Source: Sagittula salina
Lineage (GTDB): Bacteria; Pseudomonadota; Alphaproteobacteria; Rhodobacterales; Rhodobacteraceae
NCBI RefSeq assembly: GCF_017813235.1
Contig: NZ_JAGISH010000020.1
Span: forward strand, 1-55,098
Direction of reading: 5' to 3'
Length of the DNA stretch: 55,098 nucleotides
Part shown: positions 1 through 9,850 of the stretch, in pieces
Numbering within the stretch: the first letter of the stretch is position 1
How the letters are laid out: every line of letters begins with the position of its first letter
Program-made: the position numbers and the translations under genes
The notes under the pieces: generated by a model
Databases searched by the model: none
The model's input: the letters and a program-made list of their open reading frames with translations, nothing else
What the model was told of the DNA's origin: nothing

Positions 1-127
1 ACCGTGGCGGCGGCTGGGGTCTATGACCAGAACGCGGCGCTGACCGGCAACCTCGTGACGGCCTCGACCAACGCGGACATCGGCGCCAACATCACCGGCA
101 CCGTGACGCAGAACGGCGCAACGTCGG
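1..127 (+). repeat. Terminal direct repeat, identical to 54972-55098
   Basis: Bases 1-127 are identical to the last 127 bases of the window. The overlap is exactly 127, a common k-mer length in short-read assembly. The reading frame of the autotransporter matches on both sides (codon ACC at 1 and at 54972). A near copy with one difference (GAT for GAC) lies at 54471-54597. Confidence 0.95.
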
Positions 128-2151
128 CAACTCTTGTCAGCGCTGCATCGGTCGTCTCCGGCCAGGTGACTGTGAACGGAGGCACGCTGACGGTGACCGC
201 CTCGCTGACCGCCGACAATGGCGGCACGGTGACCGATGACCTCGTGGTGGCCTCCGCGGGGGCGCTGGTGAACAGCGGTACGGTCACCGGCAACGTGGCC
301 AACGCGGGGGCGGTGACGCTGAACGGCGGTTCCACCCTGACCGGGGACCTGACCCAGTCGGGCGGGTCGCTGACGACGGCGGCGGGCACGGTGACCGTGA
401 ACGGTCTGCTGGATCTGAACGACGGCACCTTCCTTGTGGCGGATGGCGTGACCTTCAACGCCACCAGTGCGGACCTCGCGGCGGCGGTCACTGCACCGGC
501 GGGCAACCTTGTGGGGGCCGGATCGACCCTTGCGGCGACCGGCGGCAATTTCGTGAACGCGGCGAGCTTCGGCCTCGGCGCGGCCGCAACCCTGTCCTCC
601 TCCGCGACGCTGTCGAACTCCGGCACGCTGACCTTCGCCGGCGATGCGACGCTGGCGGGCGGAACCAGCGTGACCAACAGCGGCACGCTGCTGGTCAATC
701 AGGTCGCGGGTGTCCAGACGCTGAGCGTCACAACCGGCACCTTTACTGACACCGGCACGATCAACATGAGCGACACCGACACCGTGGACGTTGTGGACAT
801 TACCGGTAACGCGGTGCTGAACGGGACGATCATGGCCGACGTGGATGTATCGAACACGGCCGCAGGCACACGGGGCGATCTGGTGAACGTCTCGGGCACG
901 GCGACCGGGTCGACGGCGCTGTTGCTGAACAACGTGGGCGGCAACTTCTCCAACATCGCGACGCCCATCGACCTCATCAAGGCGGCGGGTGGCACCGGCG
1001 GGCTGAGCGCCTCCTTCTCCGGGCTGCAGACGGGGGCCTATACCTACAGCCTGCAGAACACCGGCACCGCGATCCAGCTGACCGCCTCTCCGAACCTGGC
1101 CTTCGGCGGCGTGGTTTCGGGCGTGGCGGCGACGCAGAGCCTGATTTCCACCGTGGTCAACAGGCCGTCCTCGGCGCTGGTCACACCGCTGGTGGATCCC
1201 GGCGACGACCCCTGCGCCATCGGCGAATGGGCGCGCCTGACCGGAGGCAAGGCCAATGCCAAGCTGGGCACGACATCGCAGACCACCGGCGTGAGCGCGA
1301 TCAACGACATCGCGCTGAGCTACGGCGGCATTCAGGCGGGCTTCGACAACTCCTGCTCGGGCGGCTACTACAACGGCTGGGATCTGGCTTACGGCGTCAT
1401 GCTGGGTACCAACATGGGCCGGTCGAGCCTGCCGGTGACCCTGGGCGGCGTTTCGACCACGGTAAAGTCGGACTTCGACCAGTTGTTCGGCGGTGTCTAC
1501 CTGAGCGCGGCCAAGGGCAACTGGTTCGGCGACCTGAACCTGCGGGCCGACCGGACCACCTATGATCTGCGTGAAACAAGCACCTTCGGGTCGGGAGGCC
1601 TTGGCCTGCCGGATCAGGAGTTCGACAGCCGTGGCAAGACACTGTCGGGTTCGCTGAGCTATTCCCACACGCTCGATCAGGAACGGGGAATCCGGCTGGT
1701 GCCGACGGTGGGCTTCTCGCTGTCGCATATCGAAACGGATACGATCCAGATCGACAACGATCCGACGGACCCGACTGATGACGCGGAACTGAAGATCGGC
1801 GACATCGATCAGAAGATCGGCTTCGTCGGGGCGACGCTGGCCAAGACCAGCATCCGCCCGAGCGGCAAGGCGGCGGTGACCTATTTCGCCACGGGGACGT
1901 ATTTCAACGACTTCGGGGACGATCTGACCTCCACCTTCACGGTCAAGTCCACCGGGGCGAGCCAGTCGCTGACCTCCGATAACCTCGGCGGTTTCGGAGA
2001 GCTGAGCCTGGGGATGAACTACACCCGGATCATGGATGGCGGCGGCGCGATGGCACCGCGGCAGATGGATGCCTCGATCCGGGCCGACACGCGCTTCTCC
2101 GAACAGCTGGACAGCTGGGGCTTGACGGCGCAGGTACGGTTGCAGTTCTAA
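1..2151 (+). CDS. Giant autotransporter adhesin, C-terminal part (end of passenger plus beta-barrel)
   Basis: This is the 3' part of the gene that starts at 47610; the frame is open from base 1 and the GTG at 4 is an internal codon, not a start. Residues 1 to about 370 continue the Gly/Thr/Asn/Val-rich passenger, with recurring units such as NGGTLTV and NSGTVTGN, as expected for a right-handed beta-helix. From about residue 400 the composition changes to alternating aromatic and polar strands (for example GGYYNGWDLAYGVMLG), and the protein ends in Phe after a final amphipathic strand (LTAQVRLQF). This is the signature of a type V autotransporter beta-domain inserted in the outer membrane. A terminator-like hairpin follows, and tssK starts 164 bases downstream on the same strand. 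The role, surface adhesion, is inferred from architecture only. The only cysteines I notice lie near the barrel (DDPC and NSCSG). Confidence 0.85.
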   Translation, partial: TVAAAGVYDQNAALTGNLVTASTNADIGANITGTVTQNGATSATLVSAASVVSGQVTVNGGTLTVTASLTADNGGTVTDDLVVASAGALVNSGTVTGNVANAGAVTLNGGSTLTGDLTQSGGSLTTAAGTVTVNGLLDLNDGTFLVADGVTFNATSADLAAAVTAPAGNLVGAGSTLAATGGNFVNAASFGLGAAATLSSSATLSNSGTLTFAGDATLAGGTSVTNSGTLLVNQVAGVQTLSVTTGTFTDTGTINMSDTDTVDVVDITGNAVLNGTIMADVDVSNTAAGTRGDLVNVSGTATGSTALLLNNVGGNFSNIATPIDLIKAAGGTGGLSASFSGLQTGAYTYSLQNTGTAIQLTASPNLAFGGVVSGVAATQSLISTVVNRPSSALVTPLVDPGDDPCAIGEWARLTGGKANAKLGTTSQTTGVSAINDIALSYGGIQAGFDNSCSGGYYNGWDLAYGVMLGTNMGRSSLPVTLGGVSTTVKSDFDQLFGGVYLSAAKGNWFGDLNLRADRTTYDLRETSTFGSGGLGLPDQEFDSRGKTLSGSLSYSHTLDQERGIRLVPTVGFSLSHIETDTIQIDNDPTDPTDDAELKIGDIDQKIGFVGATLAKTSIRPSGKAAVTYFATGTYFNDFGDDLTSTFTVKSTGASQSLTSDNLGGFGELSLGMNYTRIMDGGGAMAPRQMDASIRADTRFSEQLDSWGLTAQVRLQF

Positions 2152-2163
2152 TGACTTGACAGC

Positions 2164-2187
2164 CCGGGGCGCTTGACCGCGCCCCGG
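2164..2187 (+). terminator. Rho-independent terminator after the autotransporter gene
   Basis: A perfect 9-bp stem CCGGGGCGC / GCGCCCCGG with loop TTGACC starts 12 bases after the stop codon at 2151. A run of six T follows at 2203-2208, about 15 bases after the stem. The distance to the T-run is longer than ideal, so termination may be partial. It separates adhesin transcription from tssK. The remaining 100 or so bases before tssK hold no gene; I did not find a convincing promoter there. Confidence 0.6.
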
Positions 2188-2315
2188 ACCCGTTCCAAAC
2201 TCTTTTTTGCACGTGGCCCCATGTTTCGGGATGCCGCGGTTTGAGGATTTGGCCGTTTCGGGCCGCATACTGACTGGATTGAGACTGAATTAAGACCGGG
2301 AGCCGATTTCACGTC

Positions 2316-3650
2316 ATGTCGTGGTACAGCAAAGTTGCGTGGAAGGAGGGGCTTTTCCTCCAACCGCATCACCTGCAACAGGCCGACCGGTACATGGAGC
2401 ACATGCTGCGTGTCCGTACCGCGCAGATCACGCCCTATCCCTGGGGCATCGCCAACCTTACCTTTGACCGCGACCTTGCGCAGCAGGGGCGGATCGGGCT
2501 GCGATCGGTGGTGGGGATCATGCCGGACGGACTGCCCTTTGACGCGCCGAATGCAACGCCGCTGCCGACCCCGGTGCCGGTGCCGGAGGAGGAGGCAAGC
2601 GGGCTGGGGATCTGGCTGACGCTGCCCGACATCGAGGTCAACGCACAGGACGTGGCGGCGGCGACGGCGGATACCGCGACGCGCTATCTGCTGGGGTCGG
2701 AGACGGTGGTGGACAATTCGTCGTCGGCGCGCTCCGAACAGGTGATCGAAATCGCCACGCCGCGGCTGGAACTGTCCTTGCGGAACTCGCCCAAGCCCGG
2801 CCATCAGAACGTCTACCTCGGGCGGATCGCGGATATGCGCGACGGGGTGGTCACATTGGACGAAACGGTGCCGCCGACGGGGGTGATCCTCGCCGTGCAT
2901 CCGGCCTACGAGGGGTATCTGTCCCGCGTGATCGGCTGGATGGAGGCAAAGCTGTCGATGCTGGCGCGCTATGCCTCCGACCCGTCGTCGGGTGGCGGGA
3001 TGCAGGCCACGGATTACCTGATGCTGATGGTCATCAACCGCGAACTGCCGGTGTTGCGGCACCTGAGAGGGCAGGGGGCAGTTCACCCGGAACGGCTGTA
3101 CGAAAAGCTGGTTTCGCTGGCTGGCGAGCTGACCACTTTCGATCAGGCGGACCGCAAGGCAAAGGATTACGGCGGCTACCGGCACGATAGCCCGAAGGAG
3201 TCGTTCACCCCCATCGTCTACGACATCCAGAGCCTTCTGGCGCAGGAGGTGGGTCGTGCCGTGCGCCTGCCGCTGGAGGAAGTGCGCGCCAATTCCTACC
3301 TCGCGAAGGTCAATGACCGGCATCTGTTCGCCAACGCGGCCTTTGTCGTCGAGGTGTCGAGCGGGCTGCCGCTGACGCAGGTGCAGACGCAATTCCCGCA
3401 ACTGTGCAAGGTGGGACCGTCCACCGCCATGCGGCAGATCATCAACGCGAACCTGCCCGGCATCGGGCTCGTGCACATGCCGAACCCGCCACGACAAATC
3501 CGGGTGATCGCTTCGAACGTGTATTTCCTCTTGGACAAGTCGACCGACCTCTGGCGCGAATTCTCGCAGGCTCCGGCCATCGGGATGCATTTCGCCGGTA
3601 ACTGGCCAGACCTGAAGCTGGAGCTTTGGGCCATTCCGGAGCAAGGGTGA
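2316..3650 (+). CDS. tssK: T6SS baseplate protein TssK
   Basis: TssK is the trimeric baseplate protein that links the T6SS wedge (TssE-F-G) to the membrane complex (TssJ-L-M). The 444-residue length is normal. The N-terminus has the family pattern, including KVAWKEGLFLQPHHLQQ at residues 5-21 and the following RTAQITPYPWGI. The C-terminal part (FLLDKSTDLWREFSQAPAIG) also fits the family. It starts at ATG 2316 and is the first gene of a plus-strand operon of the membrane complex and its regulators. Its stop codon overlaps the tssL start (TGATG, 3648-3652), so translation is probably coupled. Nothing is truncated. Confidence 0.96.
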   Translation: MSWYSKVAWKEGLFLQPHHLQQADRYMEHMLRVRTAQITPYPWGIANLTFDRDLAQQGRIGLRSVVGIMPDGLPFDAPNATPLPTPVPVPEEEASGLGIWLTLPDIEVNAQDVAAATADTATRYLLGSETVVDNSSSARSEQVIEIATPRLELSLRNSPKPGHQNVYLGRIADMRDGVVTLDETVPPTGVILAVHPAYEGYLSRVIGWMEAKLSMLARYASDPSSGGGMQATDYLMLMVINRELPVLRHLRGQGAVHPERLYEKLVSLAGELTTFDQADRKAKDYGGYRHDSPKESFTPIVYDIQSLLAQEVGRAVRLPLEEVRANSYLAKVNDRHLFANAAFVVEVSSGLPLTQVQTQFPQLCKVGPSTAMRQIINANLPGIGLVHMPNPPRQIRVIASNVYFLLDKSTDLWREFSQAPAIGMHFAGNWPDLKLELWAIPEQG

Positions 3651-5497
3651 TGGCAAGCGAAGACGACGACGAAAAGACGGTATTCGGCCAGGCGATCCCG
3701 CAGGCGCCGCGACCGGGAGCGGCCCCCCCGCGACCGGCAGCGCCTCCACCCCCGTCGCCCACCCCGTCCGGCCATGTCCCGGGACATGTTCCGAACGTCA
3801 ACCCGAGCGAACCGGACCGCACGGTCTTTGGCACGCCGATCACCCCGCAGGGCCAGCCGCCACGGGTCGCACCGCAGGGGCAGAAACCGCCCTCGCAGTT
3901 TCCGCAGGCGCCGATCCAGAAGCCGCCGCAGGCCGCCTGGGGCGAGGGCGACGACACTTGGCTCGGCGGAAAGATCACGCCGCAGCCCGGCCCGCCACCG
4001 CCGCAGCAATACCAGCAACCCGCGCCGCCACCGCCACAACCGGCCCCGCCGCGCCCCTCTCCGATGCCGATGGCCCCGCAGGCCCAGCCCCGCGCGCCGG
4101 TTCCGCCCAGCCAGCCGGAACCAAGGCCGATGCAGGATTACCGTGGCAACCCCGGCAGCAACCATTACTCCGGGCGGCTCTACGATACCGATACGGGGCG
4201 ACCCTCCTCGCCGGAGCTGTTCCCCGAGGTGAAGCGCCGCGAGACGCCCGCCATGCAGGCGATGCAGCGCAAGATTTCGCTGGAGGATGCGCTGCGGGCC
4301 ACCGGTCTCGGCGCGGGCGGGCCGAACAATCCGCTGGTCGCCGCCGCCGCCAACCTGCTGATCCTGCTGGGCCGCCTGCGCACCGGCATGGTCGAAATGC
4401 AGTCCGCACCGCTGCTGGAACACGTCGCGCGTGAAATCGACATCTTCGAATCCAATGCGCTGGAGGCCGGTGTGCCGCCAGAGGACGTGACGGACGCGAA
4501 ATACGCGCTTTCGGCCACCGCCGACGACATCGTGCAGAACCTGCCCGGCGCGGATCGGGGTATGTGGCTGGAATACTCCATGGGCGCGCGGTTCTTCGGG
4601 GAACGCAACGCGGGTGTGGGGTTCTTTCAACGCATGGACAAGGCGATGAAGGCGCCGGGACAGAAGTTCCACCTGTTGGACCTGATGCTGACGTGTCTCA
4701 GCCTCGGGTTCGAGGGCCAGTACCGCGCGATGCCGAATGGTCCGAACGAACTGGCCCGCATCCGCAAGGCGATCTACGAAACCCTGCGCAAGGTCGTGAA
4801 ACGTCCCGACGACGATATATCGGTCAAATGGGCGCCGGTGATCGTGAATGGCAAGCGTCGGCGCGGCGGTTTGCCGGTCTGGGTGGCGGCGGCCATTGGC
4901 GGTCTGATGGTGGTCGCGCTGTTTGCCACGTTGGCCACGCTCCTGTCACGCGATGCCGGTGAAACGCAGAACGGCATCGCCATGATGCACTTCAACCTGC
5001 CGCCGGTGGCCATCGAACGTTCTGCTCCGGTGGAACGCGTGGTCGTGGTGCCGCCCGCCACCGTCGACCGCCTAGACGAGGTGAAGGCCGCGCTGGAGGG
5101 GCAGGACGTGGAGGTGGAACTCAAGGGCGACTGGGTTCTGATCCGCCTAGGCGACGCCCTGCGTTTTGCCTCCGGCAAGGCGGACCTGACCAACGACCTG
5201 AGCCAGCTTGCCACCGCCATCGGCGCGGTGCTCGAAACGCAGAGCGGCCCCATCCGCATCGTCGGCCACACGGATTCGGTGCCGCCCTCGGGCCGGGGCC
5301 AGTTCAAGACCAACGAGGCGCTGTCAGAGGCGCGGGCCACAACCGTGGCGGCGTTGGTCACCGACAGTCTGACCGACAAGGATCGCGTCCAGATCGAAGG
5401 CAAGGGCCCCGTCGAACCCATCGCGGACAACGCCTCGAAGGAGGGCCGCGCCCGCAACCGGCGCGTGGAGATCATGATCCGGCGCGAAGCGGAGTGA
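3650..5497 (+). CDS. tssL: T6SS inner-membrane protein TssL with OmpA-like C-terminus
   Basis: This is a long form of TssL (DotU/IcmH family), 615 residues from the ATG at 3650 that overlaps the tssK stop; an in-frame ATG at 3626 would lie inside tssK. Order: a disordered Pro/Gln-rich N-terminus (1 to about 190), the cytoplasmic DotU domain (about 210-390), a transmembrane helix (about 412-432) and an OmpA-like peptidoglycan-binding domain (about 490-610, with GHTDS and ARNRRVEI). Two motifs, EKTVFG (Thr10) and DRTVFG (Thr58), sit in the N-terminus. In Agrobacterium, PpkA phosphorylates Thr14 of TssL and the Fha protein binds it; Thr10 here is in an equivalent position. The OmpA-like domain may anchor the complex to peptidoglycan, useful because no TssJ is seen. 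Confidence 0.95.
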   Translation: MASEDDDEKTVFGQAIPQAPRPGAAPPRPAAPPPPSPTPSGHVPGHVPNVNPSEPDRTVFGTPITPQGQPPRVAPQGQKPPSQFPQAPIQKPPQAAWGEGDDTWLGGKITPQPGPPPPQQYQQPAPPPPQPAPPRPSPMPMAPQAQPRAPVPPSQPEPRPMQDYRGNPGSNHYSGRLYDTDTGRPSSPELFPEVKRRETPAMQAMQRKISLEDALRATGLGAGGPNNPLVAAAANLLILLGRLRTGMVEMQSAPLLEHVAREIDIFESNALEAGVPPEDVTDAKYALSATADDIVQNLPGADRGMWLEYSMGARFFGERNAGVGFFQRMDKAMKAPGQKFHLLDLMLTCLSLGFEGQYRAMPNGPNELARIRKAIYETLRKVVKRPDDDISVKWAPVIVNGKRRRGGLPVWVAAAIGGLMVVALFATLATLLSRDAGETQNGIAMMHFNLPPVAIERSAPVERVVVVPPATVDRLDEVKAALEGQDVEVELKGDWVLIRLGDALRFASGKADLTNDLSQLATAIGAVLETQSGPIRIVGHTDSVPPSGRGQFKTNEALSEARATTVAALVTDSLTDKDRVQIEGKGPVEPIADNASKEGRARNRRVEIMIRREAE

Positions 5498-5501
5498 AAC
5501 C

Positions 5502-8500
5502 ATGGAATTTCTGATCTACAGGGTCGCGCATGTCATCTGGAGGGTGCTGACCAGCCGCGCCTTCCTGCGGTTCTGGATCGTCGTGGGCGTGATCTGCGTC
5601 TTCCTCGCAATCTTCTTCGGGCTGCCGATGACCGGATCGGAGTTCTTTTCGAAACTCTGGGTGCGGATCGCGATCATCCTGCTGATCCTGTCGCCAATCC
5701 TCGGACTTTACCTGTTCAGGTTCCTGCGTCGCCGCAAGCAGGCAAGGGCCCTGGAGGAAAGCCTGGTCGAGGCGCCGGCGGGCGATGGCGAGGTGCTGAA
5801 TGAACGCTTTGCCGAAGCTCTGGACAAGCTGAAGAAATCGGGCGGCAAGAATTACCTCTACGATCTGCCGTGGTACGTCATCATCGGCCCGCCCGGCGCG
5901 GGCAAGACCACGGCGCTGAAATATTCCGGTATCGAGTTCCCCGGTCAGGAGGTGCTGGCCGACAACGCGCAGGGCTTTGGCGGGACAAAGAACGTCGATT
6001 GGTGGTTCGCGGAGGACGCGGTGCTGATCGATACCGCCGGGCGCTATACCATGCAGGAAAGCGACGCGGAGGCCGATCAGGCGTCGTGGTCGGCCTTCCT
6101 CGACCTGTTGAAGAAGGGCCGCCCCGACCAACCCATCAACGGCGTCGTGCTGGCGTTTTCCATCGAGGACATCCTTACTGGCACGCCGGAAACGCTGGCC
6201 AGCCACGCTGCCGTGGTGCGCGAACGGCTGGGGGAGATCCACCAGACCCTCCGCATCGACTTCCCGGTCTACGTCCTGTTCACCAAGGCGGACCTGATCT
6301 CGGGCTTTCGGGAGTATTTCAACTCTTTCAGCCAGTCGCGGCGCAAGATGGTCTGGGGCACGACCTTCCAGACCCGCGACCGGCGCGAGGCCACGCACGC
6401 CCATGTGGGCGAGGAATTCGACGCGCTCCTGACGCGGCTCTCGGACGAGGTCGTGGACCGCATGGTGGAGGAGCCGGACGATACCTCCCGCATCGCGATC
6501 TTTGGCCTGCCGGGGCAGATGGCGATGCTGCGCGATAATGTGGTTGAGTTCCTCCGTCGTGTCTTTGAACCGACCCGCTACGACACCAACGCCATTCTGC
6601 GGGGCTTCTATTTCTCCAGCGGCACACAAGAAGGCACGCCCATCGATCAGGTTCTGGGCGCCATGGCGCGCGATGAGGGGGAGGGGTTCCAGCCCGCTTT
6701 CATGTCCGGCAAGGGCAAAAGCTATTTCCTGCACGACGTGCTGGCAAAGGTGATCTTCGAGGAACGTGACTGGGTGAACTTCGACCGTCGCGCGGTGCGG
6801 CGCATGGCGATCCTGCGAACACTGGGGTTCGCGGTGATCGGGCTGGGTACGGTGGCGGCCATGACGGCCTTTGGCTACAGCTTCTGGCAGAACGCCAACC
6901 TGGTCAGCGATGCCGAGGCGCACGCGGCGGTCTACCTCGATTCAGCCCGCAACGAACTCGACCGGGCGGTGATCGACGATCCGGACCCGACCCCGGTGAT
7001 CCCGCATCTGGACGGCTTGCGGAACATGCCCGCGGGCTACGGCAACCCGCACGAACCGACCTTGTGGGAGGGCTTCGGCCTGAACCGCTCGCGCGAGATC
7101 GCGACCTCCGCCCGTGCGGCCTATTCCGACGGTCTGGAACGGATGCTGCGCCCGCGCATGATGCTGCACCTCGAAAACGAGATCCCGCAGATGATCATCG
7201 ACGACGATACAGAGGGCACCTATCGCGCGCTGAAGGTCTACATGCTGCTGGCCAAGGACCCGGAAGCGAAGGGCGACGGCGACGAGGCGATACGCACCTA
7301 TTTCCGCGATGCATGGGACCGTATGATGCCCGGTGCGACGCGGTTCGACGAACGGCAGGCGCTCTTTGATCACCTTGAGGCAATGCTGCAGCTGGACGAC
7401 GCCAAGGACACGATGGTCAAGACGGACGAGACCATCAAGACCCGCGCCCGCGAGAGTATCGTGAACCTGCCACTGGCGGATCAGGCCTATGCCGCGATCA
7501 AGGAGGGGGCGATCGTCTCCGGCGTGGCGGATTTCAATCTGGTGGAGCGGGTGTCGGGCAACGTCGGCGAGGTCTTTCGCACCACCGACGGGTCGCCGCT
7601 GGATCAGCTCGGTGTGCCGGGGCTTTATACCTTCGAAGGCTACTGGGGCTATTTCGTCGACGAGATGGCCGACGCCAAGAAGCGACTGGCAGAGGAACAG
7701 TGGGTGCTGGGGGAAACCGGCGACCGGGTGAACTTCGACACGCAGCTTGCGAACCTCGAAAACGAGCTTTTCTCGCGCTACCGGCGGGAATTCACGCTGG
7801 CGTGGAACGGTATGTTCGACCAGCTGACGGTGGCGAAGATGTCAGCGGATGCGCCGAACTTCACGCTGCTGAGCTATGCCGCCTCGCCGACCAATTCGCC
7901 GATCCTCGAACTGGCGGAGGCGGTGAACGAGGAAACCGACTTGATGCGGCTTTATGACCAGATCGGCGGCATATCGGAGGCGGATGCCGCCCGGCTGATC
8001 GCGGGCGGTGGCGGTGGCGGCGATCTGGGCGGCGCGCTCGGGGATGCGGCGTTCGACCGGATCTACTCCCGCTCCGGGGTGTTCACGCGGGTGATCCTCG
8101 AAAACCTCGGCAACCGGGCAAAGATCCAGACCCGCGCCGGGTCGGGCGGGTTGGCGGAGGACGTGGACCGCCGCCGGGTGCAGCGGATCACGGATGACTT
8201 CAAGGACTGGCAAAGCCTCGTGAAGGGCGATTTCGGCAACCGCCCCATCGACTTCATGCTGAAGGCCTACGCATCGGTGCAGGAAAACCGGTCGAACGCG
8301 GTCTTTGCGCCGACGCCCGCCGACGACCAGATGCTGAGTCAGGCACTGACTGCGCTCACCCGGACCAACGCGGGCGCGCCGGAGGCGATCGCCACGATGA
8401 ACAGCGCCGTCGCGACGGAGTTCCGCACAGCCGCCGAAAACGCCACGCTGGCCGACCTGAACCGGGCGCTGAACGACGAGGTGACGCAGTTCTGCAAGAA

Positions 8501-9146
8501 CGAGATCGCGCCCTTCTACCCGTTCTCCACCGGGTCGGCCCGGCACCTGAGCCCGTCGATCTTCGGCCAGTTCTTTGGCCCTGGCGGCAAGATGGACCAG
8601 TTCTATTCCCAGCACCTCGCGCCCTACGTGATCCGCGAAACCGACGGGCTCCGCGCCGATCCGGGCACGGCGGTGGGGCAGCGCCTGTCGGCCAATGCGC
8701 TGCGCCAGTTCGACCGCGCGCAGAAGATCCAGCGCGCGTTCTTTGCCTCCGGGTCTTCCACGCCAGAGGTCAACATGTCGATCAAGCACGTGACCTCTTC
8801 GCCCGGCGTCGGGCTGGCGACGCTGACGATCCACGGCAAGTCGATCCCGACGCAACCGGATTCGACCCCGGCGGGCTTTTCCTGGCCGGGGGAAACGGCG
8901 GGCGTGCAGATCGACCTGATCCCGACGCGGATCGGGGATGCGGCTTCGTTCAGCTTCAGTCAGGGGCGGTGGGATATCGCGAAATGGCTGTCGGACGGAT
9001 CGCCGAAGGTGCAGGGCAATGTGGTCACCGTGCGCTACACGATCCGGGGCCAGTCGATCACCTACCGGATCGAGTTCGACAGTTCGACAGTGCCCTTCCT
9101 GATGCGGGAGCTGCGCGATTTCAGCTGCCCGACATCGCTGGAGTAG
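5502..9146 (+). CDS. tssM: T6SS membrane-complex ATPase-like protein TssM (IcmF)
   Basis: TssM is the large inner-membrane protein that spans the periplasm and forms the T6SS channel with TssL. Its length of 1,214 residues is typical. Two transmembrane segments lie near residues 25-42 and 55-75, followed by a cytoplasmic NTPase-like domain with an intact Walker A motif (GPPGAGKTTALKYSG, about residue 127). The conserved LIDTAGRYT stretch comes about 50 residues later. A third membrane segment lies near residue 445, and the rest is periplasmic, ending in the family C-terminal domain. The start lies 4 bases after tssL. Because Walker A is present, nucleotide binding is possible; in some species it is required and in others not. 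Confidence 0.96.
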   Translation: MEFLIYRVAHVIWRVLTSRAFLRFWIVVGVICVFLAIFFGLPMTGSEFFSKLWVRIAIILLILSPILGLYLFRFLRRRKQARALEESLVEAPAGDGEVLNERFAEALDKLKKSGGKNYLYDLPWYVIIGPPGAGKTTALKYSGIEFPGQEVLADNAQGFGGTKNVDWWFAEDAVLIDTAGRYTMQESDAEADQASWSAFLDLLKKGRPDQPINGVVLAFSIEDILTGTPETLASHAAVVRERLGEIHQTLRIDFPVYVLFTKADLISGFREYFNSFSQSRRKMVWGTTFQTRDRREATHAHVGEEFDALLTRLSDEVVDRMVEEPDDTSRIAIFGLPGQMAMLRDNVVEFLRRVFEPTRYDTNAILRGFYFSSGTQEGTPIDQVLGAMARDEGEGFQPAFMSGKGKSYFLHDVLAKVIFEERDWVNFDRRAVRRMAILRTLGFAVIGLGTVAAMTAFGYSFWQNANLVSDAEAHAAVYLDSARNELDRAVIDDPDPTPVIPHLDGLRNMPAGYGNPHEPTLWEGFGLNRSREIATSARAAYSDGLERMLRPRMMLHLENEIPQMIIDDDTEGTYRALKVYMLLAKDPEAKGDGDEAIRTYFRDAWDRMMPGATRFDERQALFDHLEAMLQLDDAKDTMVKTDETIKTRARESIVNLPLADQAYAAIKEGAIVSGVADFNLVERVSGNVGEVFRTTDGSPLDQLGVPGLYTFEGYWGYFVDEMADAKKRLAEEQWVLGETGDRVNFDTQLANLENELFSRYRREFTLAWNGMFDQLTVAKMSADAPNFTLLSYAASPTNSPILELAEAVNEETDLMRLYDQIGGISEADAARLIAGGGGGGDLGGALGDAAFDRIYSRSGVFTRVILENLGNRAKIQTRAGSGGLAEDVDRRRVQRITDDFKDWQSLVKGDFGNRPIDFMLKAYASVQENRSNAVFAPTPADDQMLSQALTALTRTNAGAPEAIATMNSAVATEFRTAAENATLADLNRALNDEVTQFCKNEIAPFYPFSTGSARHLSPSIFGQFFGPGGKMDQFYSQHLAPYVIRETDGLRADPGTAVGQRLSANALRQFDRAQKIQRAFFASGSSTPEVNMSIKHVTSSPGVGLATLTIHGKSIPTQPDSTPAGFSWPGETAGVQIDLIPTRIGDAASFSFSQGRWDIAKWLSDGSPKVQGNVVTVRYTIRGQSITYRIEFDSSTVPFLMRELRDFSCPTSLE

Positions 9147-9150
9147 GCTG

Positions 9151-9837
9151 GTGGAGGCGGTCGCCCGGATCGGCGTGATGGGAAAGCATCCGGGCTTTGG
9201 CGACTTCGTCCAGGCGGGTTTGTCGAAGGACGTGCACGACGCGCTGATGCGCTGGCTCGACAAGACCCTGAGCCGCGTGCAGGAGGACGCAGGGAGTGAC
9301 TGGAAAGGCTGGTGGGCGGAGGCCCAGTCCCTGCGGTTCTGGATCGGGCGCGACGTGCTGGGGGTGCCGCTGGCCGGTATTCTGCAGCCCTCGCGCGATA
9401 AGGTGGGGCGGGTCTATCCGCTGATCCTCGCCGCCGAGAACGTACACCTCGCGGTGCCGGGCGACGGAGGGGCCACCGACCAGACCCCGTGGGAGGCGCT
9501 GGAAACGCATGTGCCCCGGATGCAGCCGGGGCAGGGTGCGGCCAGCCTGCTTGACGGGCTGACGCTGGAACTGCCGGCGGAAACGGAGGCGGAGCGCTCC
9601 CTGGGTCATTGCCTCTGGGCACATCACCCGGAGGGCGACCTCGAAGCGCTGCTGCGCGCCGCCGGACGGGCCGACCTGTCACGGGCCGCGCTCAGGCGGT
9701 CGTACTGGTGGGCACCGGGCGACGCCAACCGCCTGCCGGTCTGGCTGGGGTGCCACGGATTGCCCGACGCGGGCGCGCTCGGCTGGCTTCTGGCTGGACA
9801 ACCCCGCATCGAACCGGCGACGGTGGCGGAAGACTGA
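9151..9837 (+). CDS. tagF: T6SS-associated protein TagF (ImpM family)
   Basis: TagF proteins are post-translational repressors of T6SS assembly; in Agrobacterium the TagF domain can act through Fha. The 228-residue product begins with the family pattern VARIGVMGKHPGFGDFVQAGL. The start is GTG at 9151, 4 bases after the tssM stop; starting at ATG 9178 would cut into this conserved region. It ends 13 bases before pppA. In Agrobacterium TagF is fused to the phosphatase PppA; here the two are separate neighbouring genes, consistent with a shared role in switching the system off. Confidence 0.9.
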   Translation: MEAVARIGVMGKHPGFGDFVQAGLSKDVHDALMRWLDKTLSRVQEDAGSDWKGWWAEAQSLRFWIGRDVLGVPLAGILQPSRDKVGRVYPLILAAENVHLAVPGDGGATDQTPWEALETHVPRMQPGQGAASLLDGLTLELPAETEAERSLGHCLWAHHPEGDLEALLRAAGRADLSRAALRRSYWWAPGDANRLPVWLGCHGLPDAGALGWLLAGQPRIEPATVAED

Positions 9838-9850
9838 GACAGGGACAGGC

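Noticed and set aside
2148..3749. Minus-strand open frame of 533 codons
   Set aside because: Fully antisense to tssK; Arg/His-rich composition, no family pattern.
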